Assembly (NCBI RefSeq): GCF_029201565.1
Contig: NZ_CP104002.1
Span: 2,807,001-2,871,000 of the forward strand
Length of the DNA: 64,000 nt
DNA from: Devosia sp. SD17-2
GTDB taxonomy: Bacteria; Pseudomonadota; Alphaproteobacteria; Rhizobiales; Devosiaceae
Direction: 5' to 3'
Below the pieces are notes generated by a model. The model did not search any database and was not told the origin of the DNA. It saw nothing but the letters and a program-made list of their open reading frames with translations. How positions within the stretch are numbered: position 1 is the stretch's first letter; each line of letters opens with the position of its first letter. A program made the translations under genes and the position numbers. Positions 7,390 through 14,745 of the stretch are shown in pieces.

Positions 7390-7665
7390 ATGGCAGACAA
7401 GATCCGGAAAACGATGGTCACTTTCGAGGTGCCAGCGCACACTTCGCCGGCACCGGGTGATTTGCCCCCTGGCAAATACAGGGGCACTAAAGTTGAGCGG
7501 GGTGTGCACATGCTCGGAGGGCTTAGCTGGACCGCCCCAACATACAAATTGGAGGTTCCTCAGCAAACGCTGGCAAAGATCGCTGGGATGGAAGACCTGC
7601 TCGGGCTGGAGATGGATGTGACAGCTGAAGTCAGAGCCGGAGAGATCTTAGTAGTCGGAGACTGA
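7390..7665 (+). CDS. Small hypothetical protein
   Basis: The ATG at 7390 has GAGGAG at a good distance. The 91-residue product (MADKIRKTMVTFEVPAHTSP...) is beta-rich, with LPPGKYRGTKVERGVHM and LEMDVTAEVRAGEILVVGD; it reads like a compact beta-barrel or OB-like fold, but no family was recognised. It is the last plus-strand cargo gene and is convergent with the minus-strand gene ending at 7673. Confidence 0.55.
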   Translation: MADKIRKTMVTFEVPAHTSPAPGDLPPGKYRGTKVERGVHMLGGLSWTAPTYKLEVPQQTLAKIAGMEDLLGLEMDVTAEVRAGEILVVGD

Positions 7666-7672
7666 GCCCTTC

Positions 7673-8059
7673 TCACCCATCCAGAACCGCGCCGAACAGA
7701 TCGTCCCGGCACAGCGTCACGGCCACCTTCTGCAGCAGTTCTGACAAATCCATGCCGCGGCGCTTTGCTTCGGCCGCTAGTGCCGTCCTGTGCTTTGCTG
7801 CCAACGGCACCGGCACATCGGCATAGGACCGGCGCGTATCGCTGCTACCGGCTTGAATGCCCCATACCCAAATCATATGCGCGATCTGGCTCGGGGTGCT
7901 GCCGTCGCTGATCTCCGCCGCGATTGCGGGGGCGGAATAGCCCTTGGCGGCCAGTGCAGCGACCCTCGCGACCTTTCTGTTGGGCCATACGTCCGCATAT
8001 GGCGGGGTGCCGGGCTTGCCATTGCGGGGAGAGACATTGGGCGCGGCGATATCGGTCAA
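7673..8059 (-). CDS. HTH-like small phage protein, paralogue A
   Basis: A TTG at 8059 preceded by GGAGG five bases away gives 128 residues, exactly the length of the upstream paralogue; the longer ATG frame from 8131 lacks a ribosome site. The product contains KVARVAALAAKGYSAPAIA with a following DGSTPSQIAHMIWVWGI, an HTH-like arrangement reminiscent of GcrA-type domains, and ends LCRDDLFGAVLDG. The neighbour at 8100-8486 ends ICRDELFDAVLDG and has the same plan, so the pair is a tandem duplication. DNA binding is inferred only from the helix pattern. Confidence 0.65.
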   Translation of the reverse strand: MTDIAAPNVSPRNGKPGTPPYADVWPNRKVARVAALAAKGYSAPAIAAEISDGSTPSQIAHMIWVWGIQAGSSDTRRSYADVPVPLAAKHRTALAAEAKRRGMDLSELLQKVAVTLCRDDLFGAVLDG

Positions 8060-8099
8060 CTTAGCCTCCGGGTAATGTTGGGCAGAGTGCTGGCCGGTC

Positions 8100-8486
8100 C
8101 TAGCCGTCCAGCACGGCATCGAACAGCTCATCCCGACAGATCGTCGCTGTCATCTTGGCAATGAGCTCAGGCATTTCCAGCCCTCTGCGCTGGGCTTCAT
8201 CGGCAAGCCGGGTGCGATGCATGCCGGTCAGTTCCACCGGCACCGCCACATACGAGTGGCGGCTACCCTTTTGCTTCAGTCCCCAGTCCGACAGCATGGC
8301 TGTCACGTCATTTGCTGTGGTGCCGTCTGACATGCTGGAGGCGATGCTCTTCGCAGTGTATCCGGCAGCTGCCATACTGGCGATACGCACGCACTTCGCG
8401 TTGCTCCATTGATCGCGGTAAAGTGGGGCGCCGATGCGCCCACGCGGCTGAAGGACGGTCACATTGTTGGCTGCTGCTGCGGTCAT
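8100..8486 (-). CDS. HTH-like small phage protein, paralogue B
   Basis: This 128-residue protein shares its architecture with 7673-8059: CVRIASMAAAGYTAKSIA, DGTTANDVTAMLSDWGL, then SYVAVPVELTGMHRTRLADE and a C-terminus ending CRDELFDAVLDG. It starts at the ATG at 8486. The shared YxxVPVxLxxxHRxxLAxEAxRRG block suggests a second helical domain. The two copies have diverged considerably, so the duplication is old or each copy has its own target. Confidence 0.65.
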   Translation of the reverse strand: MTAAAANNVTVLQPRGRIGAPLYRDQWSNAKCVRIASMAAAGYTAKSIASSMSDGTTANDVTAMLSDWGLKQKGSRHSYVAVPVELTGMHRTRLADEAQRRGLEMPELIAKMTATICRDELFDAVLDG

Positions 8487-8500
8487 TGGGTTAACCTCGC

Positions 8501-8755
8501 TTAGCTGATCAGTTGGGGAGGAATGGGCAGCCCGGATCGAGGGGAGAAGTCAGGCGCCTTCTGGTGGATATCCCAGTGAACCACCAAGCCGGTCTCGGCC
8601 TCATAGTCCTTCGCCATCTGCTCGGCATCGTGCCAGGCAGCGACGGCCACATCGCACCCTTGGCAATAGACGATGCTGTCGCGGCTCGGAACCGCGTCCC
8701 TGAAATAGAAGCGCCGGGAATCGCACTCGTTACATTTCATGTTCGCTTCAGACAT
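8501..8755 (-). CDS. Small zinc-ribbon protein
   Basis: The 84-residue product starts MSEANMKCNECDSRRFYF and has two CxxC knuckles, CNEC and CQGC, about 22 residues apart, which is a classical zinc ribbon. The rest is a charged helix (AEQMAKDYEAETG) and a Pro-rich tail. The ATG overlaps the stop of the HslV-like gene, so it belongs to the tape-measure operon. Small zinc ribbons in phage can be transcription factors or structural adaptors; nothing here decides between these. Confidence 0.7.
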   Translation of the reverse strand: MSEANMKCNECDSRRFYFRDAVPSRDSIVYCQGCDVAVAAWHDAEQMAKDYEAETGLVVHWDIHQKAPDFSPRSGLPIPPQLIS

Positions 8756-9486
8756 CAGCTTGCCTTCCTCTTCTTGGCCTGGGACTCGGCGGCCCGGCGC
8801 TGTTGACGTGACATTGGACGGCCAGCGATCGAGCTGATGTTGGCCGGAGCCTGCAGGTTCAGCTTCTGGCCGATCCGGTCATTCCAGTTGTGGATTTGCT
8901 CGGTGACGATATGGCCAGGCCGCAGGACGGTGTGTTCAACAGCGCCGCCGACCACGGAAAACTCCGTGTCTCCGCTCTTGTGGCGGAGGCCTTCCATTAA
9001 GGTCGGCCCCATAGCGCGGACGCCGCCGCGCTCGACGATCTGCTGCCGGACACGCTCGTAAAACAAGGCGCCGCACGATACGCCCACGTCCGTCGCGTGG
9101 AGCTCGAATGCCTCCATTCCCGCCAGCGGCATGGTGGAGCCGAAGTGGATGATGGGGCCTTTCGTCTCCGAGAAGCCGGCGATCATCACTTCAAATTTCG
9201 AGGCAAAGGTGTCGAAAGTGCCTTCCCTCTCCAGGTTCCGCAGAACCATCCCGATCACGGTGCTGGCCTTGTCGAAATCGTGGAACTGATCGAGGCAGGA
9301 TTCGACCATCTCCTTGACCTTCTCGCCCATGCCGACGCCGCCACGGGTGACAATCGCGACGTTGTGCCGAGGCAGCGCGTGGACCTTGCGCTGGAAGCCG
9401 CGAACGACGCCCTTCTGGTCATACTGTGCGGTGTCGGTGAGGATCTCGATCCGGTCCTCGAGGCAGAGCCCGATGTATGCTGTCAT
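8755..9486 (-). CDS. Phage HslV/proteasome-beta-like Ntn-hydrolase
   Basis: The 243-residue product starts MTAYIGLCLEDRIEILTDTA. In mature numbering (Met removed) Thr1, Asp17 (LTDTA) and Lys33 (QRKVHAL) fall exactly where HslV and 20S beta subunits have their catalytic Thr1, Asp17 and Lys33, and the following NVAIVTRGGVGMG mirrors the HslV strand and Gly-rich turn. The C-terminal tail is Arg/Lys-rich (SRQQRRAAESQAKKRK). It overlaps the tape-measure gene by four bases, so it belongs to the tail module; no ATPase partner is seen. It may be a maturation protease, or the fold may serve another purpose. Confidence 0.75.
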   Translation of the reverse strand: MTAYIGLCLEDRIEILTDTAQYDQKGVVRGFQRKVHALPRHNVAIVTRGGVGMGEKVKEMVESCLDQFHDFDKASTVIGMVLRNLEREGTFDTFASKFEVMIAGFSETKGPIIHFGSTMPLAGMEAFELHATDVGVSCGALFYERVRQQIVERGGVRAMGPTLMEGLRHKSGDTEFSVVGGAVEHTVLRPGHIVTEQIHNWNDRIGQKLNLQAPANISSIAGRPMSRQQRRAAESQAKKRKAS

Positions 9487-11516
9487 TGGACTTCTCCGAA
9501 TGCGCTGATGTCTTCAATCGCTCCGTCAAAGCAATCCTCAAGGGACGCCCCAACGGTCTTCTGCAGCTCTGTGGCCATGTTTCGAGCCGACTCCTTGGTC
9601 TGGTCCTCAAGGCGCCGGACGCCCATCTCGGAGGCCTTGAAGAGGTCGGCAATCTCGTCTTGCACCGCCTGGCGCTGGAAATCGTCCAAGGCGTCCCCGT
9701 ATCGGGCGAACGCCGCTGCAAGGGCTTCCGCCTCCCGCCGCGCGTACTCGCCGGGGAACATCGATTCTGCGAGCTTGTCAGCCGTGGAGATGAGGTCATT
9801 AAGCGCCGTATTGGCCTCACCCGCAGCGCCGGCCAAACCGCTGCCAGCACCGCCGGTGCCGATACCGGCACCGAGTTCGCCGGCCAGGCCCGCAATCCCG
9901 CCTGCGGCTCCTTCAGCACTGCCCCACATTTTGCCAAGAGCGTCGGAAACGCCGTCGAACATGCCGCCGAGGTAATCGACCTGACTATCCTTAAAGGCGC
10001 CTGTCACGGCCCCGCCCAGAGTGGCTGCAATGTCCTTCGAGCTGACCTCGACGTCATGCTTGAAATTGGTCAGGTCGAGCTTAATCAGGTCGAACACTTC
10101 GCCGGTAAGTGGATTGGTCCACTTGACGGCTGCCCCTTCGAAGCCGGACAAAAATGAGTTCCACGCTTCTTTGCCCAGCGCCGCCATGAACTGCGGAAAG
10201 ATGCCCCAGGCAGCCGATACGGCCTTCACCGCGCCGACCATGGCGCCAATGATCCAGTTGGCCCCAGTGCGGAACACCTCGACCACATCAACGCCGATCG
10301 ACTGCTTGATTTCGTCTCGGAAGGTGAAGGCTGCGGTGACGGCCAAGGCGAGGCCGCCGATGAGCAAACCGAGAGGATTGGCCATCATTGCCAGTCCAAT
10401 CGCTTTGATGCCGCCCACGACCGCGCCTAGCGCTGGGACGAGGCCTGTCACAATAGCTGTGGTCGCGGCTCCGATCCCAGCGATCAGCGTCGGCCCGGCG
10501 AAATAGCCTAGCAGAGCTGCCCCCGCCACGGTCGCCACCTGGCCGATCATTTCGATATTGCTGCCCAGCACCTCGAAGGCGGGGCCCAGAAGAGAGCCGA
10601 TGATGTTGCCCACGCGGATGACCACATCGGCCGTCTCACGGAAGGCCATGGCCAGCTCGATTGCCTTTTCGGCCAAGGTGCTGGTTACGCCCCAGGCTTG
10701 GTCGATGCGCCCAACCCATTCGGTAAACACATTGTTCCAGATCACCCCGGCGTCCGCCAGTGTCGCAGACATGTTCCCGGCCTCATCCCGCAAGGCCTCG
10801 AGGTTGCCGATGAGCGCTTTCGCGATCACGTCTGCGGTGATCCGACCTTCGCTGGCCAGGCCACGAAGTTGTCCTTGTGCAACGCCGAGCTGCTGGGCCA
10901 ATGCCTCGGCCACTCGACCGCCGTTTGTCAGGACGGACTCAAGGCCCTCGCCAGACAGCTTCCCGGTCGCCATCGCTTTCGCCAAGGCATTTTGGACCGA
11001 TGCTGCCTGCTCACCGCGCGTTGCCGTGATGACCAGGCTGTGGTTGAGGGCTTCTGTAAAATCCGCCGCGCCTTGGGCGCTGATGCCCAAATCCCGAAGA
11101 ACGCCTACGTTTCTAGAGTACGCATCGACGGTTTGAGAGAGCGGAGAATATGAAGCATTCGCGATGTCGGTCATGCGCTGCATCAGCGCTGGTGCCGCAT
11201 CCATGTCCTTCACCGCCGCGCCGACCTTGCTCTGTAGGTCTGACCACTGATCAGCGTACGCCTTGAGAGCACCGACGCTCAGCGCCGCCGCCACACCCAA
11301 GGCCGCCACCTTCATAAGGTTCAGCGCCCTCGTAGCAACGCCAGCTCCGCGCGCCGCCTTGACGAAATTGTCGTTTGCCGCAGAGCCCAAGCGGCCCGTG
11401 CTCTGCTCTGCCTTTTTGGCGAGATCGGCCATTTCGTTGAGATCGCGCTTGACCACACGGGCGCCGGCCTGCGCCTGGGTAGGATCAACCTTGATCGCGA
11501 TTGTGCGAGTCGTCAT
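9483..11516 (-). CDS. Phage tail tape-measure protein
   Basis: The ATG at 11516 follows GGAGG eight bases upstream. The 677-residue product has the tape-measure N-terminal domain (WSDLQSKVGAAV, then ATRGEQAASVQNALAKAM and GKLSGEGLESVLTNGGRVAEAL), a middle hydrophobic region with several membrane-type helices (VAGAALLGYFAGPTLIAGI; GLLIGGLALAVTAAF), a Gly/Ala-rich segment and a helical C-terminus. The protein sets tail length and is ejected ahead of DNA in siphophages. About 680 residues would correspond to a short-to-medium tail. No tail tube, terminator or tip genes adjoin it, unusual for an intact tail module. Confidence 0.9.
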   Translation of the reverse strand: MTTRTIAIKVDPTQAQAGARVVKRDLNEMADLAKKAEQSTGRLGSAANDNFVKAARGAGVATRALNLMKVAALGVAAALSVGALKAYADQWSDLQSKVGAAVKDMDAAPALMQRMTDIANASYSPLSQTVDAYSRNVGVLRDLGISAQGAADFTEALNHSLVITATRGEQAASVQNALAKAMATGKLSGEGLESVLTNGGRVAEALAQQLGVAQGQLRGLASEGRITADVIAKALIGNLEALRDEAGNMSATLADAGVIWNNVFTEWVGRIDQAWGVTSTLAEKAIELAMAFRETADVVIRVGNIIGSLLGPAFEVLGSNIEMIGQVATVAGAALLGYFAGPTLIAGIGAATTAIVTGLVPALGAVVGGIKAIGLAMMANPLGLLIGGLALAVTAAFTFRDEIKQSIGVDVVEVFRTGANWIIGAMVGAVKAVSAAWGIFPQFMAALGKEAWNSFLSGFEGAAVKWTNPLTGEVFDLIKLDLTNFKHDVEVSSKDIAATLGGAVTGAFKDSQVDYLGGMFDGVSDALGKMWGSAEGAAGGIAGLAGELGAGIGTGGAGSGLAGAAGEANTALNDLISTADKLAESMFPGEYARREAEALAAAFARYGDALDDFQRQAVQDEIADLFKASEMGVRRLEDQTKESARNMATELQKTVGASLEDCFDGAIEDISAFGEVQ

Positions 11517-11544
11517 AGGGCGGTCCTCCACCAGAAAGAAGAAA

Positions 11545-11569
11545 GGCGGGGACTGTCGGCAGCCCCGCC
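11545..11569 (-). terminator. Intrinsic terminator upstream of tape-measure gene
   Basis: GGCGGGG (11545-11551) and CCCCGCC (11563-11569) form a strong stem; read on the minus strand the stem is followed by a T-rich TTTCTTCTTTC tract. It would stop transcription from the small genes at 11622-12686 before the tape-measure gene. Confidence 0.6.
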
Positions 11570-11621
11570 CGCCTTGCCATCGGGCAGCAAGACGTTTTCG
11601 TTAATCACGGTTCTCGCAAAG

Positions 11622-11843
11622 TCAGGCATTGGCTCGCTCCCTCAGGGTGGTCATCAGATCGGCTGTGCTAATCCCAAGGATTCGTGCCGTCGCCTCAGCG
11701 AGGGATTCCCCGGAGCGCTGGCCACCCCCATGGCTGACAAGGGTGGCCAGCATCTCCCGAGCACCCCCGGCTGCAGGGAAGGACGAATCCACAGCCCGGC
11801 GGGTTTGCTCGACGCGTGTCAGGCGAGTGCTAAAGCTGCTCAT
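11622..11843 (-). CDS. Small phage protein, paralogue of 11977-12255
   Basis: The ATG at 11843 overlaps the previous stop as ATGA. The 73-residue product starts MSSFSTRLTRVEQTRRAV, which matches the start of the 11977 gene (MSISTRLSRLEQTRARAA), so the two share an N-terminal helix. The remainder has GESLAEATARILGISTADL. No function is known. It ends just before the terminator at 11545-11569. Confidence 0.6.
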   Translation of the reverse strand: MSSFSTRLTRVEQTRRAVDSSFPAAGGAREMLATLVSHGGGQRSGESLAEATARILGISTADLMTTLRERANA

Positions 11844-11980
11844 GCCGGGCACCGCCCTATGTCGAGGATGGCTTGCAGTCGCCCCATTTGGTCGAGTGAA
11901 AGGCCGTCGACTGCCCGGGCGAATTTCGCACGCCACAGGGAGAGCCCGACTTCCCGCATGCTGATCTGCAAAGGTGTCAT
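11840..11980 (-). CDS. 46-residue hypothetical phage protein
   Basis: This short gene is framed by ATGA overlaps with both neighbours (starts at 11980, stops at 11840). The product begins MTPLQISMREVGLSLWRAKF and continues with DGLSLDQMGRLQAILDIG, two amphipathic helices. The double overlap is the main evidence that it is translated. Confidence 0.55.
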   Translation of the reverse strand: MTPLQISMREVGLSLWRAKFARAVDGLSLDQMGRLQAILDIGRCPA

Positions 11981-12255
11981 GACCATTCATCCGGGTTGAG
12001 GCCCATGGTCACCCATATCGCCATCATGTCCGCCCGCTCATCGTCAGCGATATCGACGATGATTTCCGGCAGGCGCCGGTCATCAGTTGCTGGGTCATCC
12101 GCGGCATACTTGAGGAATATCTCTTCGAAGCGGTCCAGCTGGGCATCTGATAAAAGGGTAAGGTGTTCATCCCAGAACGCTTTCTGCTCCGCCGGTGTCG
12201 ACGCTGCTCGCGCTCGCGTCTGTTCAAGGCGGGATAGACGGGTGCTAATGCTCAT
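11977..12255 (-). CDS. Small acidic phage protein
   Basis: The 92-residue product begins MSISTRLSRLEQTRARAA and is strongly acidic in its second half (DDPATDDRRLPEIIVDIADD), ending GLNPDEWS. The first 20 residues resemble the gene at 11622-11843, so part of the operon arose by duplication. The start overlaps the DUF5681 gene stop and the end overlaps the 46-residue gene. No domain was recognised. Confidence 0.65.
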   Translation of the reverse strand: MSISTRLSRLEQTRARAASTPAEQKAFWDEHLTLLSDAQLDRFEEIFLKYAADDPATDDRRLPEIIVDIADDERADMMAIWVTMGLNPDEWS

Positions 12256-12686
12256 CTGGCTAGCCTTTCCTCGAGAGCCTTCAGGCGGGCTTCGTGTTCG
12301 GTGGCCTCCACGGCTTTGACATAGCGATCCACGATCGCCGTCAGGTCGCCGGCTTCGTCTGCTGTGATGTCCCCTTCGGCTACGGACTGCATGATGAAGG
12401 CCACCACGCCTGGCACATCGCCAACCGACGTCAGCTTGGGCATGTCAGGGAGCGACATAGGACGGCCACGGCGGGCGGGAATGATCCGTTCGATGCAAAG
12501 GCGCAAGGCGGTGGAATCACCCTTCTTGGCCAGCGCTATGGCCTTCTTGGTAATCGCCTCGGCATCACCATCGAGCAGGGCTTCGATCGCGAGCGTCGTC
12601 TTGTGCCTGGCACCGCGAGGGCGGCCCGGATTGCCAGGTCCGAACTGGCCTTTCTCTGTCCTGCCTGCGGTTGCTGACTTCGACAT
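12252..12686 (-). CDS. DUF5681-type phage protein
   Basis: The preferred start at 12686 gives 144 residues beginning MSKSATAGRTEKGQFGPG and containing GNPGRPRGARHKTTLAIEAL, the hallmark of DUF5681 proteins that stand at or beside the small-terminase position in alphaproteobacterial prophages. A second block, GDSTALRLCIERIIPARRGR, is also typical of the family. The basic N-terminus suggests nucleic-acid contact. No large terminase follows, which is one sign that packaging genes have been lost. Confidence 0.75.
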   Translation of the reverse strand: MSKSATAGRTEKGQFGPGNPGRPRGARHKTTLAIEALLDGDAEAITKKAIALAKKGDSTALRLCIERIIPARRGRPMSLPDMPKLTSVGDVPGVVAFIMQSVAEGDITADEAGDLTAIVDRYVKAVEATEHEARLKALEERLAR

Positions 12687-12693
12687 TGCTGAT

Positions 12694-13332
12694 TTATCCG
12701 CGCGCCAGCATTCGCTGATTGTCGTTGGCTTCTGCGGGCAACACCGTCTTGGCAAACCGGGAGGAGTAGTCGCCCACGCCGCTATCGACGGCCTGTTCTG
12801 CCGTGTTCATCACCCGCGCGAGATCGTGCTGCCGCTCATAGAAGTTCTTGAGAACGTCCATTACCGGTGCACTGTTGAAATAGCCCATCCCCGCCGGCAT
12901 GACGGCCCCCGCCTCTCGCACCAGCCTTGCCGCCTCGTTGGTCAAAGCAGCTGCACTGCCCTGGACCTCTTGCAAGGAGGAGACGCCAGCAAGAAAGCCT
13001 GTCCAGCCGTCCACCAACTGCGCCACCGCGGCGCTGGCCTTCTCTGCCAGGTCGGCATGTTGCTTCGCGAGGGCATCGGTCGCCAGCGTGGCTTCTCGCT
13101 TAATGACTTCTGGAAGCTCAGTTTCAAGGGCAGTGCGCTCGACCCGGAGCCGACGCGCTACGCGCTGGGCTTCGAGATGCGAAGCCTCGATGGCATCCAC
13201 ATCGCCATGCGCCCGCATCACCGCAGCCAGTTCGCCATCGAAGTCGCGGGCATCATGGGCTGCCTGCTCGCGCTTGATGGTGGCGAGCCGGGTGCGGATC
13301 TGGTCCGCTGTCATCTCTGAAATGGTGTTCAT
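12694..13332 (-). CDS. Coiled-coil hypothetical phage protein
   Basis: The 212-residue product starts MNTISEMTADQIRTRLATI and has a long charged helical region (about residues 5-110: IKREQAAHDARDFDG, RVERTALETELPEVI) that reads as coiled coil, followed by a Gly-containing hinge and a second helical part. The layout resembles a scaffold or DNA-binding spacer, but no family was recognised. It lies seven bases upstream of the DUF5681 gene. Confidence 0.65.
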   Translation of the reverse strand: MNTISEMTADQIRTRLATIKREQAAHDARDFDGELAAVMRAHGDVDAIEASHLEAQRVARRLRVERTALETELPEVIKREATLATDALAKQHADLAEKASAAVAQLVDGWTGFLAGVSSLQEVQGSAAALTNEAARLVREAGAVMPAGMGYFNSAPVMDVLKNFYERQHDLARVMNTAEQAVDSGVGDYSSRFAKTVLPAEANDNQRMLARG

Positions 13333-13335
13333 GGA

Positions 13336-13641
13336 TCAATCCGCCGCCGGTAGCTGGTAACTGCCACGGGTGCGTGCCATGGACTCGCGCACTTCGCGGA
13401 TATGGCGAGGCACCGCAGCGTTTCGGATCGCCTCAGCCTTCGCGCGAATGCTGCCTTCGAATGGCTTGATCGCATCGGCAACCATCTTGTCGATGATGCC
13501 CGGCTTGAGCACTTCCTTGACGCGATCCGCCAAGTCATCGACCTGGCTCGCGAGCTGGGCAAAGGCGGCATCGTTAGACGCTTCATTGTGCACGTGACTG
13601 GCAAGCATTCTGGTAGGGCTGGTTGTCACAAAGGTTCGCAT
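13336..13641 (-). CDS. Hypothetical phage protein
   Basis: The 101-residue product starts MRTFVTTSPTRMLASHVH, contains a predicted amphipathic helix (AQLASQVDDLADRVKEVL) and ends RTRGSYQLPAAD. It stops three bases before the coiled-coil gene and is probably co-translated with it. GAGAG lies upstream of the ATG. No domain was recognised. Confidence 0.55.
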   Translation of the reverse strand: MRTFVTTSPTRMLASHVHNEASNDAAFAQLASQVDDLADRVKEVLKPGIIDKMVADAIKPFEGSIRAKAEAIRNAAVPRHIREVRESMARTRGSYQLPAAD

Positions 13642-13681
13642 CTGGTCTCTCGTGCTTTTCGTTAAGTGTGTTTATCGGCGA

Positions 13682-13918
13682 CTAGCCCGCCTGCCGGGCG
13701 GAGCCGGCGGCGTGGTTGTCGTTGCTGATTTGAATGTCGCCTGGTTCGAAGAGGCCATCGAAGCTGATGCCGCGCTGGGCAAGCCGTTCTGCGGCTGCGC
13801 GAAACACGACTTCGCTCATGGATTGGCCGGAGCGATTGCTTTCGGTGATCAGGGCTTGGACAAAGCCCTCGCGAACATTACCGCCGCGAAGGGGTAGGCT
13901 GCGCGTCTGGTGTGCCAT
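13682..13918 (-). CDS. Small hypothetical phage protein (possible ribbon-helix-helix)
   Basis: Two in-frame ATGs exist at 13927 and 13918; GGAG is nine bases before 13918, which is preferred. The 78-residue product has LPLRGGNVREGFVQALI followed by NRSGQSMSEVVFRAAAERL, which resembles the strand-helix-helix order of Arc/CopG-type regulators. Its end is low-complexity (SNDNHAAGSARQAG). The DNA-binding idea is tentative. Confidence 0.5.
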   Translation of the reverse strand: MAHQTRSLPLRGGNVREGFVQALITESNRSGQSMSEVVFRAAAERLAQRGISFDGLFEPGDIQISNDNHAAGSARQAG

Positions 13919-14038
13919 GGTGATCATCTCCGTTTATGGAGAGAAGACCACGGCACCAGTCGCAAGAGCAGTTGCCATAGGTGGTCATAAGTGGCCACGG
14001 ATGGACATGATGGGAGGGCGGATAAATCAGCCCCCCCT

Positions 14039-14308
14039 TTAGGCTGCCAGCACGGCCTCGATAAATGGCCGCACCAGATCGTGGTCGCGCTCACCTGCCG
14101 CATAGAGGTCGAGCGCCTGGCTGTCACCTACCCGATACATCAGCGTGGCGGGCAGGCTCAATTCGATGCGGCCGCCGCCGATCGCCTGCCGTCCAATGCG
14201 CGGATCATCCCGGAACCAGCGCCTTAGCGTTCGCTCCTCTCTGTCGATCAGCGCCACGGCTTGCTTGATCCCAACAAATTCACCTGGGCGGAGAATGTCT
14301 GCAATCAT
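14039..14308 (-). CDS. Small HTH (MerR/excisionase-like) DNA-binding protein
   Basis: The 89-residue product starts MIADILRPGEFVGIKQA and carries a winged-helix-like segment, KQAVALIDREERTLRRWFRD, followed by a basic turn and GGGRIELSLPATLMYRVGD. This is the order of excisionase/MerR-like domains (HTH, then a wing contacting the minor groove). It could control replication or excision. It stands between the DUF6074 gene and the 13682-13918 gene, all read leftwards. Confidence 0.6.
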   Translation of the reverse strand: MIADILRPGEFVGIKQAVALIDREERTLRRWFRDDPRIGRQAIGGGRIELSLPATLMYRVGDSQALDLYAAGERDHDLVRPFIEAVLAA

Positions 14309-14352
14309 GCGGCATCACCGTTTTCGCGCCGTTATTTCGGAATCGGCCACCA

Positions 14353-14745
14353 TCATGCAGCATCCCCCTGTCTGTCGAGCCGAGGCTTGCTGCGCTGGTG
14401 TGCAACAGCATCAGCAAAGTGGTCACCTTCCGCGGTTGCCACGCTCAATGGGAAGCCCTGAGCCTGCAGCCTGCCGATCAGCCGGTTGCGTTCGGTGCGG
14501 AGATACTTGGTCGCCAGGCGATCATCTCGGGCATCCATGGCGCGCGCTACGCGGCGCACATGCGCCACCAGACGATTGGCCGGGAAAGGCACGGTTGAGC
14601 AGTCTTTCGCCATTGGACCGTTGACAGATTTATCATCGGTCCGCTTGAGGGCCACGACCTTGGGCAGCACCTGTTCGGGTGCCTTCTTGGCAACGCTGAT
14701 CGCCGGAGCGCTTCCTGGAAAGAGATCGAGTTGTTCTGGTTTCAT
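14353..14745 (-). CDS. DUF6074-type phage protein
   Basis: The 130-residue product starts MKPEQLDLFPGSAPAIS and contains VPFPANRLVAHVRRVARAMD, matching DUF6074 proteins found in Hyphomicrobiales prophages near replication genes. A second helix (YLRTERNRLIGRLQAQG) follows. The start overlaps the upstream gene stop by four bases. The molecular function of the family is unknown to me. Confidence 0.65.
   Translation of the reverse strand: MKPEQLDLFPGSAPAISVAKKAPEQVLPKVVALKRTDDKSVNGPMAKDCSTVPFPANRLVAHVRRVARAMDARDDRLATKYLRTERNRLIGRLQAQGFPLSVATAEGDHFADAVAHQRSKPRLDRQGDAA

Noticed and set aside
12364..13320. 318-codon open frame on the plus strand
   Set aside because: It crosses the DUF5681 and coiled-coil genes antisense and lacks a ribosome site and any domain.
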